Assembly: GCF_002104995.1 (NCBI RefSeq)
Contig: NW_024468261.1
Span: 1 to 64,000, forward strand
Source: Linderina pennispora
Taxonomy: Eukaryota; Kickxellomycota; Kickxellomycetes; Kickxellales; Kickxellaceae
Length of the DNA: 64,000 bases
Direction: 5' to 3'
The translations under genes and the position numbers were made by a program. This document shows, in pieces, positions 50,030-61,030 of the stretch. Position 1 is the first letter of the stretch; each line of letters begins with the position of its first letter. The notes below the pieces were generated by a model. That model saw only the letters and a program-made list of their open reading frames with translations. It had not been told where the DNA came from and searched no databases.

Positions 50030-50528
50030 TTAATTTTCGCACCAGGCATTAGCGCTCCGCACCTTGGCCTCCTCCTCCTCATCAAAGTCGTTCTGCACGT
50101 TAAACGTGCTGCGGATCTCCTCGACGCTCTTCCCCTTCATCATGTAGGCGACGGTCAAACACGCAACGTCCAGCAGCGGCTGGATGTCGAGGAAATTGGC
50201 GGCCAGGATAATGTCAAACAGCGTGCCCTGGTCGACCTTGCAGAAGTTGTGGTCGAACTCGTCCATTTGGCGGATCGCACGCTGGATCGACGCCTCGATC
50301 GGAGTCGCTGCCCAGAGTGTCGGAGCGCATGCGCCGCTCGGGCTCGTCCCGATGGTGCGTGCAGTACTCGATCACCTTGCTGAGAATCGGCCCGCTGACG
50401 TTGGGCACGGGGATCGGCTCGCCGGTGTCCCCGACGTCTTGCAGGATGTTGCGGATTAGTGCCGACTGCTCGATGATGTCGCGGTCCACGTCAATGACGG
50501 CGCCTTCAGCGCTAACGAGTTTCACCAT
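50030..50528 (-). CDS. SKP1: SKP1, SCF ubiquitin ligase adaptor (one frame break)
   Basis: SKP1 links F-box proteins to cullin-1 in SCF E3 ubiquitin ligases. The start [19 protein letters not shown] is the BTB/POZ-like N-terminus. [20 protein letters not shown] follows, then in a second frame the F-box-binding tail: [37 protein letters not shown] and the invariant end AWCEN. The frame changes near 50310 (RMRSDT / [19 protein letters not shown]). The total of 166 codons is the normal SKP1 length, so one base is probably wrong there. Confidence 0.93.
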
Positions 50529-51548
50529 TTGTGTCAAGCTAGCGAGTCCCCGTGTTGGGTTGAAATGCAGTAAAAAGGATGTCACAAGCCCAGATGGCGC
50601 CTTCCCCAAAAAGCCAATACCCAATAATTTTTTATCGTGACTCGCTAAATGCACTCAGATTTTGGGCACGGTCTTTTTTTCAACAAGATGCAGATTCCAA
50701 TTCCTTGGAAGATCCCACATGCAGCTTTCGGCTGCGCTTTTGGGGGGTGAAATGGGCGAGCTTGCAGCACTTGAGTCCCAGCTGCCGAGATTTCTATTGA
50801 ACACCGTGCCATCTTGCCTTTTCCCTTCTCTCTCCCGACACGTACCGTTGATCGCTAAGCACTGGTGACGGACACTCCACTCTCCCACTTGCCTTATTCT
50901 GCAATCTCGCATCACCAGTGGGTATTCGTTCCACCTTGGCAATTGCTGGATCGGCACGCTCACCTGGAGATGGTCCTATTAAACAGTGCTTTCACGAGTC
51001 ACCTTATCTTGCTCGAAACTCATGCATCCCTCCCGAGCACGCTCCAAAACCCAACTGGCCATTCCCCAGAACGGCTGTGCTCTTTTGGACCGGCCATCTC
51101 TCGGGCACTATCGCTATAGTCACACCGGGAATTTCTATAAACGAAAGCAGCTTTTTGCTGATGCCACGGGCTGAGCAATTGGACCTCTGGCATGTTCCAA
51201 TGCCAGCTGGATTCGCAACTGCCTCCCGCTCGCCGTTTTTTTATTACCACGGAGCAAATCCTTGTCTGGTGGTGTTTGCGCGGCCCGCTGGAGAGAGAGA
51301 GAGAGAGGCTGCCCAACATCTGGCCTCCGTCTGTTTAAAAAGTGGATACCGCCATCGTCCCCGACCTCCCTTGTCTTTTGCTCTACATGCCCCCTTGTCC
51401 CTATCGTTTTCTTGTTACAAACACTCACAAAGGACCCCTCCTTCCCTGGTGCCCTTTTTCTTTTGTTCTGCCTCTCCTAAAGCATTTTCTCTTGCTCCTC
51501 CAATCCCTTTGCAGAAAAATACCTAGCGTCTTTAATTGAGATAATATA
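50529..51548. other. Divergent promoter region SKP1 / MATE transporter
   Basis: About 1 kb between divergent genes. It includes a short GA repeat at 51291-51307 and long CT-rich tracts just before the MATE ATG (51400-51520), typical of fungal promoters. ORFs here are not convincing. Confidence 0.5.
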
Positions 51549-53073
51549 ATGGCAGAGCAATTGGCGTTTGAGACATCTCCGCTGGTGGCCAGCCGGCCAT
51601 CAGAGGCCACATTGACGGACCAGCCAGTAATCGATGACGAGCCAGAAGTCACGCACATGGCCATGATCAAGCAGGAGGCGAGCTGGCTGGCGCTGTCGTC
51701 GGTGCCACTGGCACTGTCGTATTTCTGCCAGAACTCGTTTGTATTCATAAGCATGCTTAGCGTTGGACGGCTTGGCGTGAACGAGCTGGCCGCGGCATCG
51801 CTCTCGGTGATGATCATCAACTTCACAATCAACATGCCGTGCATCGGGCTGGCATGTGCACTAGAGACGTTCTGCGGGACGGCGTATACGGCTGCCAAGG
51901 ACAAGACGCAGGTGGGGTTCCATACGCAGCGCGGGCTGGTGGCGGTGACATTGCAGCTGATGCCAATGGCGGTGCTATTCATGTTTCATTGACCCGCTGC
52001 TGGAGATGATCGGGCAGACGGCCGAGGTGGCGGCACTGTGCGGCGTGTTCCTGCGCGTCTGGCTGTTGGGCAGCTGGCCGTTGGTGGCCTTTGAGTGTCT
52101 GAAGCGCTTCGTGCAGGCGCAGGGGATCATGCAGGCGGGCACCTGGGTGATGGCAGTCGTGTGTCCGATCCACATAGTGCTGAGCCAGCAGCTGGTGTGG
52201 TCGCCGCACGTAGGCATGGGCTTCGTGGGAGCGCCCCTGGCAACGGTTATCACGAACTGGCTGCTGTTCCTGGGCATAGTCGGGTATATTGCGTGCAGCC
52301 GGGCGAAGCAGGCGTGGGGCGGCCTGACATTGACGTGCCTGGACGGGATCTGGGAGTTCTACAAGCTGGCGATTCCCAGCGCAGCCATGATGGCGTGCAG
52401 CTGGTCCGTGTTTGAGCTGGTGACGTTCGGGTCGTCGATTTTCGGCGCTGTGTCCTTGGCCGCCCAGGCGTGCATTTTCAGCGCCATCGGCATGACGTAC
52501 CAGGCGCCGGCCGCTATAGGCTCGGCAACGGCGACGCGCGTGGGCAATGCATTGGGGCGTGGCAAGCAGCGGCGCGCGCGCACGGCCTCGTACGTGTCAA
52601 TCTGCATTGGCTACATAGTCGGCATATCCTGTGCCATTATGTTCTACGTCAACCGGCATAGCTGGGGGTATATTTTCACCGACGACGACGCGGTGGTGGA
52701 GGTATGCAGCCGACTGATGCCATTCTTCATCTTCGTGCAGACCTTCGATGGCATGAATGGGCTGGTGGCGGGCATTCTCCGGGCGCTGGGCAAGCAGAGT
52801 CTGGGGGCAATGCTGGCGTTCCCGTCGTTCTGGGTGCTGGGCGTGCCCATTGGATTCTACCTGGGCATGGGCGCGCCCGGCCTGCAGATTGTTGGCCTGT
52901 GGATTGGCCTGACCATTGGCATTACCGTGTTTGCGCTGGCGCAGCAGGCGTTTATCTTCTGTGCCATCGACTGGCGCCACGAGGTGCAGGTGTGCTTCGA
53001 CCGTCTGGCTGTCTCCTCTACGTCGAAGCCGGCGCAGCACCATGCGGCTGACGACTACGGCGCTATCGCCTAG
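51549..53073 (+). CDS. MATE-family multidrug/toxin efflux transporter (one frame break)
   Basis: This is a cation-coupled exporter of the MATE family with 12 membrane helices, probably in the vacuolar or plasma membrane. The N-terminus is polar (MAEQLAFETSPLVAS), then EASWLALSSVPLALSYFCQN begins the first lobe. ELAAASLSVMI and a C-A-L-E-T-F-C-G-x-A-Y-T motif are classic eukaryotic MATE signatures. After the break near 51988 (FMFH stop versus FMFIDPLLEMIGQTAEV) come VRLV-like helices, PIHIVLSQQLVW, IGSATATRVGNALGRG and the last helices. The break sits at a TTT run. About 508 codons, normal for fungal MATEs. Confidence 0.92.
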
Positions 53074-53538
53074 CCGTCCACTACACTAATTATACAGACT
53101 TGGACACGGCGCGGCATTCTAGCCCCGCGCTTTTTGGGGCACTATTTGGCCCAAGATGATGGGTTCCTTTTTTTCCAATACATACAGCTATTCCTTTCTT
53201 TTACGCTCCTAGCGCTATAGTGTTTCGTGGGAAACTGCTTCTGCAGCTCGGTGCTGGGATATCGCCTTGCCAGATATGGAGAGCAGACTCACATGCAGCG
53301 CGCCTTCCGTAAGCTGCATAGGCGCAATGGTCGTGGTGATTTCTGAAGCCAATCCTACCTGTCTGGTTTAGGAAAGTCGATCCCGCCGTCGTCTGCCCTC
53401 AGCCGCCCCTTTTCCGGTGCTCGGTTTATCTCTCTTTCCAGTGCCGCAGCGGAAGGAGGGGGAGGAAATTGTGCAAGTTTCCCCTTGCGCTGTCGCCATC
53501 CCCCTTTCTTTTTCTCTTACCGCCATTTGCTAGAAACC
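53074..53538. other. Intergenic gap MATE / GFA gene
   Basis: This includes the MATE 3' region and a CT-rich tract directly upstream of the GFA ATG. No gene, repeat or RNA seen. Confidence 0.5.
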
Positions 53539-53938
53539 ATGTCTGATACTCTTACCACGCACAAGGGCCACTGCCACTGCAACACAGTTACTTGGGAGAT
53601 CCGGGCGCCGGCGGACCTGCGCGTGGACGAGTGCGATTGCTCCATGTGCAATATGCACGGCTTCCAGCACATAATCGTGCCGCGATCGCGGTTCACGCTG
53701 CTGACGGGCAAGGACAACCTGACCACGTACTCGTTCAACACGCACGTAGCGCAGCACTACTTCTGCAAGACGTGCGGGATCGAGTCATTCTATGTGCCGC
53801 GCAGCAATCCCGACGGCTACTCAGTGAACTTCCGCTGCCTGGAGCGCGACAACGTGCGGAGCTTCGAGGTCCTGCCGTTTCGACGGCAAGAACTGGGAAA
53901 AGAACGCTGCGGCACTGGCTGACCTGTCGAAGGACTAG
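53539..53938 (+). CDS. GFA/CENP-V zinc-domain protein (one frame break)
   Basis: This small protein has the Mis18/GFA (glutathione-dependent formaldehyde-activating)-like zinc fold. Zinc ligands: GHCHCNTVTW, DCSMC and FCKTCGIESFYVPRS; then GYSVNFRCL. Such proteins (CENP-V-like) are of uncertain function; formaldehyde activation is not established for most. The frame changes at a TTT run near 53880: the long frame ends RRQELGKERCGTG, whereas one base over gives DGKNWEKNAAALADLSKD with a stop at 53936, the usual family ending. About 133 codons. Confidence 0.85.
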
Positions 53939-54008
53939 GCACACAATGTTTTTGGTCAGCATTTGAAGGAGAAATATATTGAAAAACTTGTAGCTGTTGA
54001 AAAACACC

Positions 54009-56069
54009 CTACACCCACAGGTACTTGGGCTTGGCCTTCCACCGCAGCGACATGTATGCAAGGACATTGTAAGCAACGGCCATGCCAAAGACAATCACGG
54101 CACACTGGCCCACTGTGAACTGGTCCAGCTTGTACAGCTTCACCACGTCCTCGCCACGCGCCATGCACAGCCCGTTGTTCGCCTGGCAATGCAGCTTCAG
54201 CCCATTGAACTCCGTCGCCACCATGCCTTCGTATGCGTAGAATGCTGGCGAAATGTACTGCATCCAGGAAATGACCGCCAGCAGCTCGCCGGCATTGGCC
54301 AGGTGGCCGCCGAATATCACCCACGTCGTGACAATCATTGCGCAGACCACCGATGCCAGGTCATATGTGCTGATAAACGACCCGACCATCAGCGTCACGC
54401 CCATGGTCACCACCAGCAGCACCGTAAACAGCATCAGCGATGTAAACACCTTGGCCGCGCCCGGCTGCAGCCCGGCCATGAAGTATATGCCGATAAAGTA
54501 CACCCAGCTCGACAGAACCGCGATCGGCAAATACACCACCAGCTTGGATATGTAGAACGTCGACATCCGGTACGAGCCCGAGCCGCGCTCCGACAGCATG
54601 ATGTCCTTGGACTTGAAGTACACGTACAGATAGTGCGACATGATGCCGTACGTGGAGTTCATCGTCAGCGAGAAAAACAGGCCAATGCGGTTCTGGATCG
54701 ACGTCACCTCGTTGCCGATCTTGTAGAACAGCAGGCCAAGCAGCAGCAGCACCGAGATGGAGTTGATCCCGACCGCGCTGGCAAACGAAAGGTGCCGCAC
54801 TGTGGTCAGAATGTCGCGGTATATCAATGTCTGCAGCTCGTAGAACCAGTTGATGCGCTCCGGCGGCGTCTCGTCAGCCGTCATGCCCCATTCCAGCGCG
54901 CTGCCCGACAATGTGCCGTGCGTCAAGATGCCGGTCCCGGGGTCCTGCGGACTGGCCGGCATTTTCTCGTACATACCGCCGTATGACAGCGAGAGCTTGG
55001 CTGTCGGATGCATGGCCTCGCCGAACGACTGTGCCAGGAACGCAATGCGCCTACGGCTCTCCTCGAGCTCCTCGGGCGACCGGTTGTTGAGCGACATCAC
55101 GTCGATAAAAAAGTCCGCCGGGTTCTGCCTGAGTGGGCACGGGAAGCCCTTGGACTCGAAGTACTGGATGGCAGCCTCTGCTGAGCCAAAATACACCAAA
55201 TGGCCCTGCGACACCAGCAGCAGCCGGTCAAAGCACCTTAGCATGTTCGAGTTGGGCTGGTGCACCGTCATCACCGAGGCGATCCCGCGCGACCGTGTGA
55301 TATCGCGCACCAGCTCCACCACCATCTCCGCCGAGTTGCTGTCCAGGCCGGAAGTCGGCTCATCCAGCACCAGCATATCCGGGTCGGTCACCATGCCGAC
55401 GCCAATGCTGACGCGCTTCTTCTCGCCGCCGGAAACACCCCGGTTCAGATTATCGCCGATCGGCGAGCTCTTGACGTGGCTGAGCCGCAGCTGCTGAATC
55501 ACGCTAGCCACCCGCTCTACCTTCTGCAATTGCGAATACTGCTTGTTCGACAGCCGCAGGCGCGCCGCAAACATGATTGTCTCCTCCACTGTCAGCATCG
55601 GGAACATCACGTCCTCCTGCTCCACATACGCGACCTTGCGGCGGAACACCCCGGGCACCCGCTTCTTGCCCCGGAAAAGAACCTTGCCGTTCAACACTCC
55701 GCCCTCGATACGCCCTGCGAGCACATTCAGCAGCGTCGTCTTGCCCGCCCCCGACGGCCCCAGAAGCCCGACCACTTCACCCGGGTAGATTTCGCCGCTG
55801 ATGCCGTGCAGGATTGTGCGCATGTGCATCTTCTTCTTTTCGCGCACCTTGACGCTGTACGTCAGGTTCTCCCACGACAATAGTGGCCCACCTCCTGTGC
55901 CTACGCCCTTGTCGAGGGTCTTGTTGTGCTCCGAACGCTGGTTGAACGAGTCGATGGGACTCAGCGGCTGCTCCATGAACTCGTATGTGCTGCTGAAGCC
56001 TTGGCTGGCCGAGCTCGACCCACTACTGCTGTCGCTGCTGCTACTAGCCATGTTCTGTAGTCCAAGCAT
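54009..56069 (-). CDS. ABCG (White-type) half-transporter
   Basis: This intact 686-aa protein has one nucleotide-binding domain followed by one membrane domain, as in ABCG half-transporters that dimerise and export lipids or hydrophobic compounds. Walker A GPSGAGKT is at 104-111, the signature VSGGEKKRVSIG near 213, Walker B LVLDEPTSGLDS near 231 and the switch His in MTVHQPN. About six membrane helices follow (from NWFYELQTLIYRDI onward), with the NAGELL...YEGM loop. The Ser-rich N-terminus (SSSSDSSSGSS) is low complexity. It is the only long single-frame host gene besides the helicase and Myb genes. Met 7 is an alternative start. Confidence 0.93.
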   Translation of the reverse strand: MLGLQNMASSSSDSSSGSSSASQGFSSTYEFMEQPLSPIDSFNQRSEHNKTLDKGVGTGGGPLLSWENLTYSVKVREKKKMHMRTILHGISGEIYPGEVVGLLGPSGAGKTTLLNVLAGRIEGGVLNGKVLFRGKKRVPGVFRRKVAYVEQEDVMFPMLTVEETIMFAARLRLSNKQYSQLQKVERVASVIQQLRLSHVKSSPIGDNLNRGVSGGEKKRVSIGVGMVTDPDMLVLDEPTSGLDSNSAEMVVELVRDITRSRGIASVMTVHQPNSNMLRCFDRLLLVSQGHLVYFGSAEAAIQYFESKGFPCPLRQNPADFFIDVMSLNNRSPEELEESRRRIAFLAQSFGEAMHPTAKLSLSYGGMYEKMPASPQDPGTGILTHGTLSGSALEWGMTADETPPERINWFYELQTLIYRDILTTVRHLSFASAVGINSISVLLLLGLLFYKIGNEVTSIQNRIGLFFSLTMNSTYGIMSHYLYVYFKSKDIMLSERGSGSYRMSTFYISKLVVYLPIAVLSSWVYFIGIYFMAGLQPGAAKVFTSLMLFTVLLVVTMGVTLMVGSFISTYDLASVVCAMIVTTWVIFGGHLANAGELLAVISWMQYISPAFYAYEGMVATEFNGLKLHCQANNGLCMARGEDVVKLYKLDQFTVGQCAVIVFGMAVAYNVLAYMSLRWKAKPKYLWV

Positions 56070-58447
56070 TTAATAATGAAGAATAAATTTTCTTCCCTGT
56101 GGTTGCCTGTAGTGTCTTGGTGTTGTGGGTAATGGCTTTTTGTGCTCTACACAAAAATGGAGGAGGAGATATGGATTGAATGGGAACAGAATTTCGTGTA
56201 TATAGGAACTCCAGGTAATATGCTCTAGTGATGGATCGTCAAGTAAAAGGAATATGAAGTATTGCACCGAAAAAAGAGAGGGAAAGGGAGAGGAGATTGC
56301 GTAGGTGAAGTAGAGTGCGTGTACCAAAGAAATGTGCAATTTTCGATAGTCGTTAGAGAGAAAAGGAATAGAGTCAAAAGGACTGGGTATCCTCTGCTGC
56401 TTGTATTCCCAATGACCACTGGAGGACTAGGCGTTAAGAGGGATGAATGAGAATGAAAAAAAGCAATAATATTGATGATAAAAGGGGAGAGGGGGGGAAT
56501 GTTGTTGGTATTTGAATAAACGGTCCTTTCTTCCATTAACGCCCATCCCAGCCTGTTGTCTGTAGCTGACAATCAAATCTGCCAGTCCAAAAACCTACTG
56601 GAGGGAGGCGTTTTTGTTCGCAAGCAAATAAAAACGCTAGCGCAGAAAAAAGTAGGGAATGGGGAGGGAGCAGACAGAATTCTGCCCAGCCTCGTATAGC
56701 GCAGTTGCGCGCGCAAAAGACCTCGGAGTACGTTATTGCCCTCTGGATACGCCACCTTTTAGTGCGACCACAGTGCTAGCACCATGCTATATTTACCTTG
56801 GTGTTGACGCGGGAAAAGGGCCGAATATGGCACCTTCGAAGATATGCCTAATTGGTCTTGCCCGTGGCTACTCAAGTATCCGAGGCCTGCTTTTGGGCTT
56901 TGGCGTTGCCTCCTGGGATTCAGTCGTCGGGACTGAAATAAAATATGACAATATGAGAATGTCTTTTGCTGCAGACTGTTGACCTAGCTAATCTTTACGT
57001 CACCGATATTTTTCCGGGGTCTCTGGAACTTGCCAATGTAACTATACAAGCAAATTAAAAAGGGCTTACTGGTATGTGGCGACCGCACTGAGAATAAGTG
57101 AAATGAGGAACGAAAAAGCACGCTTTTCATTAAGAAGAGAGACAGCAGCTGAAAACCACCCCGCCAAGAACAGCTCTCGCGAAAAAAATGCGCTACAGGG
57201 ATGTTGCCCAATTTTCTTTCTCAAAAACTTGGTTTCGCTAGCACATTTGCATTTTTCTTCACTGGCATTGTTGCAGTCAGCCACTGGCCTATCTTTCTCC
57301 CTCAGCTTGCTGTATGCATGCACGCTGAATAGCTTGCCCGCCTCGCTGCACTTGATTTTCATTTGTCGCATGTATATACCCGTTACCACAAGAACTCGTG
57401 GCGTGCATTCGCCTTAGCATTTGCAACTTTTCTCTGAGCGCAGATTGCTCAATCGGACTCATCACATTTAGCCCATATCCTGCCCAGATAAAACGCGCAG
57501 CCAGCACCAGCCTAATAACGACCACTGCCGAAGTCTATCCGTGCATGTGTAACTGTGTATGCTATCGAGTAGAAAGCATATGGCGGCAGTGTGCGCAGCT
57601 TGGCCAGAACAATGATTGAATTAAAATGGGTTACTGCCATTAATCTCACTTCTCAACCTTCCCAGTGCTTGCTCCTCATCCCTGCATCACACTGCGTGCA
57701 AGATAGGTCTGCTGTCTACCAATAACTCCATTTTTCAAAAGACAAAAAGACAGTCATCAATGCGCCAATCAGTTTATGAAGCTCTGGCAATCTGGAAAGC
57801 CGCACCAGATACGAGGGTGCTGCGATTCTCCATCCAGAATAACCGACATCCATCGTCGTTGCTGCTTGTTGTTCTGGAAGAACTATTTGTGCATATTGTA
57901 AATTGTAAACTGCACCGCGTGTCGCGAAACGTGCCGAGGTCTGGCGGTTGTCTATGTCGTGTATTGGCATGGAAACATGCGCCACACGTGTGCTGATCAT
58001 CGGGAATAATGGTCGGGTACCCACGTGCATCCGAGCGGAGAGGGCCCGGACTGTGGCGCTGTGCACTTTTCTTTCAGCCCTTAGCTGTTCTTGCCAGATG
58101 TTCGAGAAATCCACGCTAAACACAATCAATTGTTACTAGTGCCGGCATGCTTGGATAGCCGAACGCTGGCATAGGAAGCCGGTTCATAGTCGAGTTGCCA
58201 AGCATGGGACTGGGATACTTCTGCCGGGCCATTGCGGATCCGGGCGCTCTAAATGAGAGTTTTACGTCCAGTGGCTGGCGGCTAGAGGGTGTGCTTGTGA
58301 TGTTCAGCTTCCTGGGGATTTCCCATGATCCATATTACTGGATCTGGAGAGATAATTTTCACCTTTAGCGCAAGCAGCTTAGCTGATACCGGCTTTTTTT
58401 GCCTTCTTTTGTCTCAACAGTTTGGTATTTGACATACACATTCAACC
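56070..58447. other. Long intergenic region without recognised gene
   Basis: About 2.4 kb. The first 500 bp are the ABCG promoter region (purine/pyrimidine-rich). ORFs such as 57066-57417 on both strands and 57716-58129 have no recognisable motif. A stretch near 58140-58200 has GGTTC and could look like a tRNA T-arm, but no cloverleaf can be formed. I see no repeat family here. Confidence 0.45.
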
Positions 58448-59506
58448 ATGCTGAAAGCAGCGGCAGCACAGGTAGCGGCGCGGCAGGCAGGCAGTCGGGT
58501 GTTTGGCGAGCTGCAGTCGCTGGACGGTATTCTGGCAGTCAACAAACCGTCAGGCATCAGCTGCTCAGGCTTGCTCGACTACTTCAAGCGCAATATTGGG
58601 CGCGGACACCTGGCAGCGCCATTCAGGGATCATTTCGAGCACGAGCGGGAGCTGCGCAAATCGGGAAAGAAGATCCGGCGACGCATGGACAAATCGGACA
58701 GTGCGGGTTGGCCACGGGGGCACATTAGGACGTTGAGGCGGCCGGCGTGCTTGTGCTTGGAATCAACCATGGGTGCAAGAAGCTGCACGGGTACCTACAA
58801 GGCGGGAAATCGTATCTGGCCATGGGGCGGCTGGGCGTGGCGACGGATTCGTATGATGCCGAGGGCAGGGTGACGAAGATCGCGCCAACCGAGGGAATCA
58901 CAGCACACGGCATGGAGGAGCTGCTGGCAGAGTTTACCGGCGAGATCATGCAGCGGCCGCCAATTTACTCTGCTATCCGCGTCGATGGCATGCGGCTATA
59001 CCAGTATGCCCGCGCAGGAAACAAGGTTCCCACAGACATTCAAAGCGCGCAAGGTGAACGTCAAAAACATCCGGCTATTGCACTTTGTCAACCCGCAGGC
59101 TGGAGCAGAGTTCGGCACACCGGTTGCACTGCCTGAAAAGTTCCTGGAGTACTTTGTCACCGACCGGTATGCATGGGTGGATGGGTGCCCGGAGATGCAG
59201 GAGGGCATGCTGATGACGCCGTATGTGAACCAGCCGGATACCGCATCGTTCCAAATATTGATCCAGAGCGGCGGTGGCGGTGTGTACGTGCGCTCGCTGG
59301 TCCACGACATAGGCGAGCGGCTCGGCAGCGCAGCTACCATGACGTCGCTGCTACGGACTTCGCAGGGCCCCTTGCGCCTTGACCGGGACACGATCGAGGT
59401 CGAGGATCTGGTATACGTAGACCGGGTACGCGATGCAATTGCACACGCTGAAAATGTCATCCGAGCAGTCGGTGCAGAGAGGAGCTTAGACGTGTATTTC
59501 GAGTAG
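58448..59506 (+). CDS. PUS4: tRNA pseudouridine-55 synthase, Pus4/TruB (frame breaks)
   Basis: This enzyme converts U55 in the T-loop of tRNAs to pseudouridine. The start MLKAAAAQVAARQ could be mitochondrial-targeting-like. SLDGILAVNKPSGISCSGLL is the conserved N-terminal strand. The catalytic loop VGHGGTLD is split: the first frame reads VGHGGTLG, and one base over gives GTL-DVEAAGVLVLGI with the catalytic Asp. Further on are GKSYLAMGRLGVATDSYDAEG, RPPIYSAIRVDGMRLYQYARAG, a second break near 59035, then FKARKVNVKNI and GVYVRSLVHDIGERLG, the family's C-terminal motif. About 352 codons, a fungal Pus4-like size. Confidence 0.9.
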
Positions 59507-59529
59507 CCTGGTATATCCAACTAAAAATG

Positions 59530-60921
59530 TTACTTTGCGCCAATCTTTTTGGAGAACTCGCGGAGGATGGCAAGGGTCTCGACATCCTTGTCGTAGATGC
59601 TGTACCATCCAGGCGGCTCGTGTGGTGGGTCGCCAACCCAGCTGATCTCGGTCGTAGGCTTCGTCGGCGGACGAGCCATGCCCGCATATGCCCAGAATGC
59701 CGCGCCAACGAATTGCTTGTCTGCAACACGGGCAGAGACTTTGTCGGCAACAGCTTGGTAGAACTTGTTGCGGTGGGTGAAAGGCGCGTCCGGGCTGTAT
59801 CCCTTGAGCCCGGCCCACTCGCCCCAGTTGTCGTGCATCATGCCGTACTCGAACAAACCTACCGGCTTGTTCAGCGCAGCAGCCCAGTCGGCCAAGTTGC
59901 TAATGAACTCGTTCAGTTTGTGAATCGAATAGTCGATGCTGGCCTCAGTTGGGTCGGTACGGTTGTAGTAGCCCCAGTTCAGCGGCCAAAAGTGGCACGA
60001 TGCCAGGGTAATATACGGCGACTTGTGCATGATGTTAAACCACTGCTGGCCATTTTTGGACTCAGCACCATTCGACACCAGGTGACGAGGCGCCAGCGAG
60101 CTGATGTACTTTGCTGACTCGTCGATCCACTTGAACAGCGAGTCCTCGGAATCGGTGATCTGGGGCTCGTTCATGAGCTCCCAGGCCAGCACCGATGGGA
60201 TCGTCAGAGTAAAGCTGACCAGTTGCCGTGTTGCGGACGCGTAATCACCGCCTTGACATGGTTTCTGTACCACTTCTGGGTGACATCGATGATCGACTCG
60301 TTCTGGTAAAACTGGTTGGTGTACTTTAGAAAATCCTTCGTATGAGGCCACCGACGTTCTGCTGCAGGAGGTGGTCCCACTGCTCCGGGTATGGAATCGT
60401 GGTATTGGTCGCCCAGCTGACGTATTGCGCAGCACCGCCGCTCCAAGTCCAGTAGTTGGACAGGGTTACGATGGCCTTCATCTTGTACTTTGGCAGCTGC
60501 GCCATGAACCAGTCAAGGCCCTGGAACACATCCTCGTCATACTCGCCAGGCGCAACCATCAGAGCCGGATACATGCGGTCAGGCTGGGTGCCAAACTGTG
60601 AGCCCTCGCTGGACGCCATGATGCGCACCATGTTGATGCCCTGGCGTTGCAATTCCCTGAGGTCCTGGTGCACACGCAGGCGGTTGCTGCTTTGTCCAGA
60701 GGCCATGCCAAGATTCATTGCCTGCCAGTAGTTGGCACCCGAGACGTGGTACGGCTTGTCCTCGATGCATGAGCTGGGTGCCACTGGCAGTGACAAAGTC
60801 GTCGCTTGGGTGGGGAGAGCGAGTAGGCCATTAGATGCTGGTGGGAGTGGGCGGAGAGGATTGCGAGACCAGGAGTCAGCCAGCCGAAAAGAAACAGACA
60901 GCTAAGCACACTTGTGTGCAT
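59530..60921 (-). CDS. Secreted GH5 endo-beta-1,4-mannanase (frame breaks)
   Basis: This is a secreted glycoside hydrolase family 5 enzyme (subfamily 7-like mannanase) that cleaves beta-mannan. Signal peptide MHTSVLSCLFLFGWLTPGLA at 60921. The mature part starts near KPYHVSGANYWQAMNLG; QGINMVRIMASSEG and DWFMAQLPKYKMKAIVTLSNYW follow. VLAWELMNEPQI holds the acid/base Glu (NEP) and NKPVGLFEYGMMHDN the nucleophile Glu. The end WYSIYDKDVETLAILREFS is also typical. Breaks near 60790, 60330 and 60220 shift the frame but the sequence continues. About 460 codons in total. It probably degrades plant or microbial mannan, or remodels the fungus's own wall (inference). Confidence 0.88.
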
Positions 60922-61030
60922 GTCGATGTGGAATACTAGTAGGGGACAGCAGGTGTGGGAACAAGATGAAGAGAAAGCACAGTGCAGATTAGCCTTTGCC
61001 AGAGCAATTTATTAACACACTAGAAGGCAG

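Noticed and set aside
58140-58210. Possible tRNA (GGTTCATAGTCGAGTT-like T-arm)
   Set aside because: No matching acceptor stem, D-arm or anticodon arm can be drawn around it.
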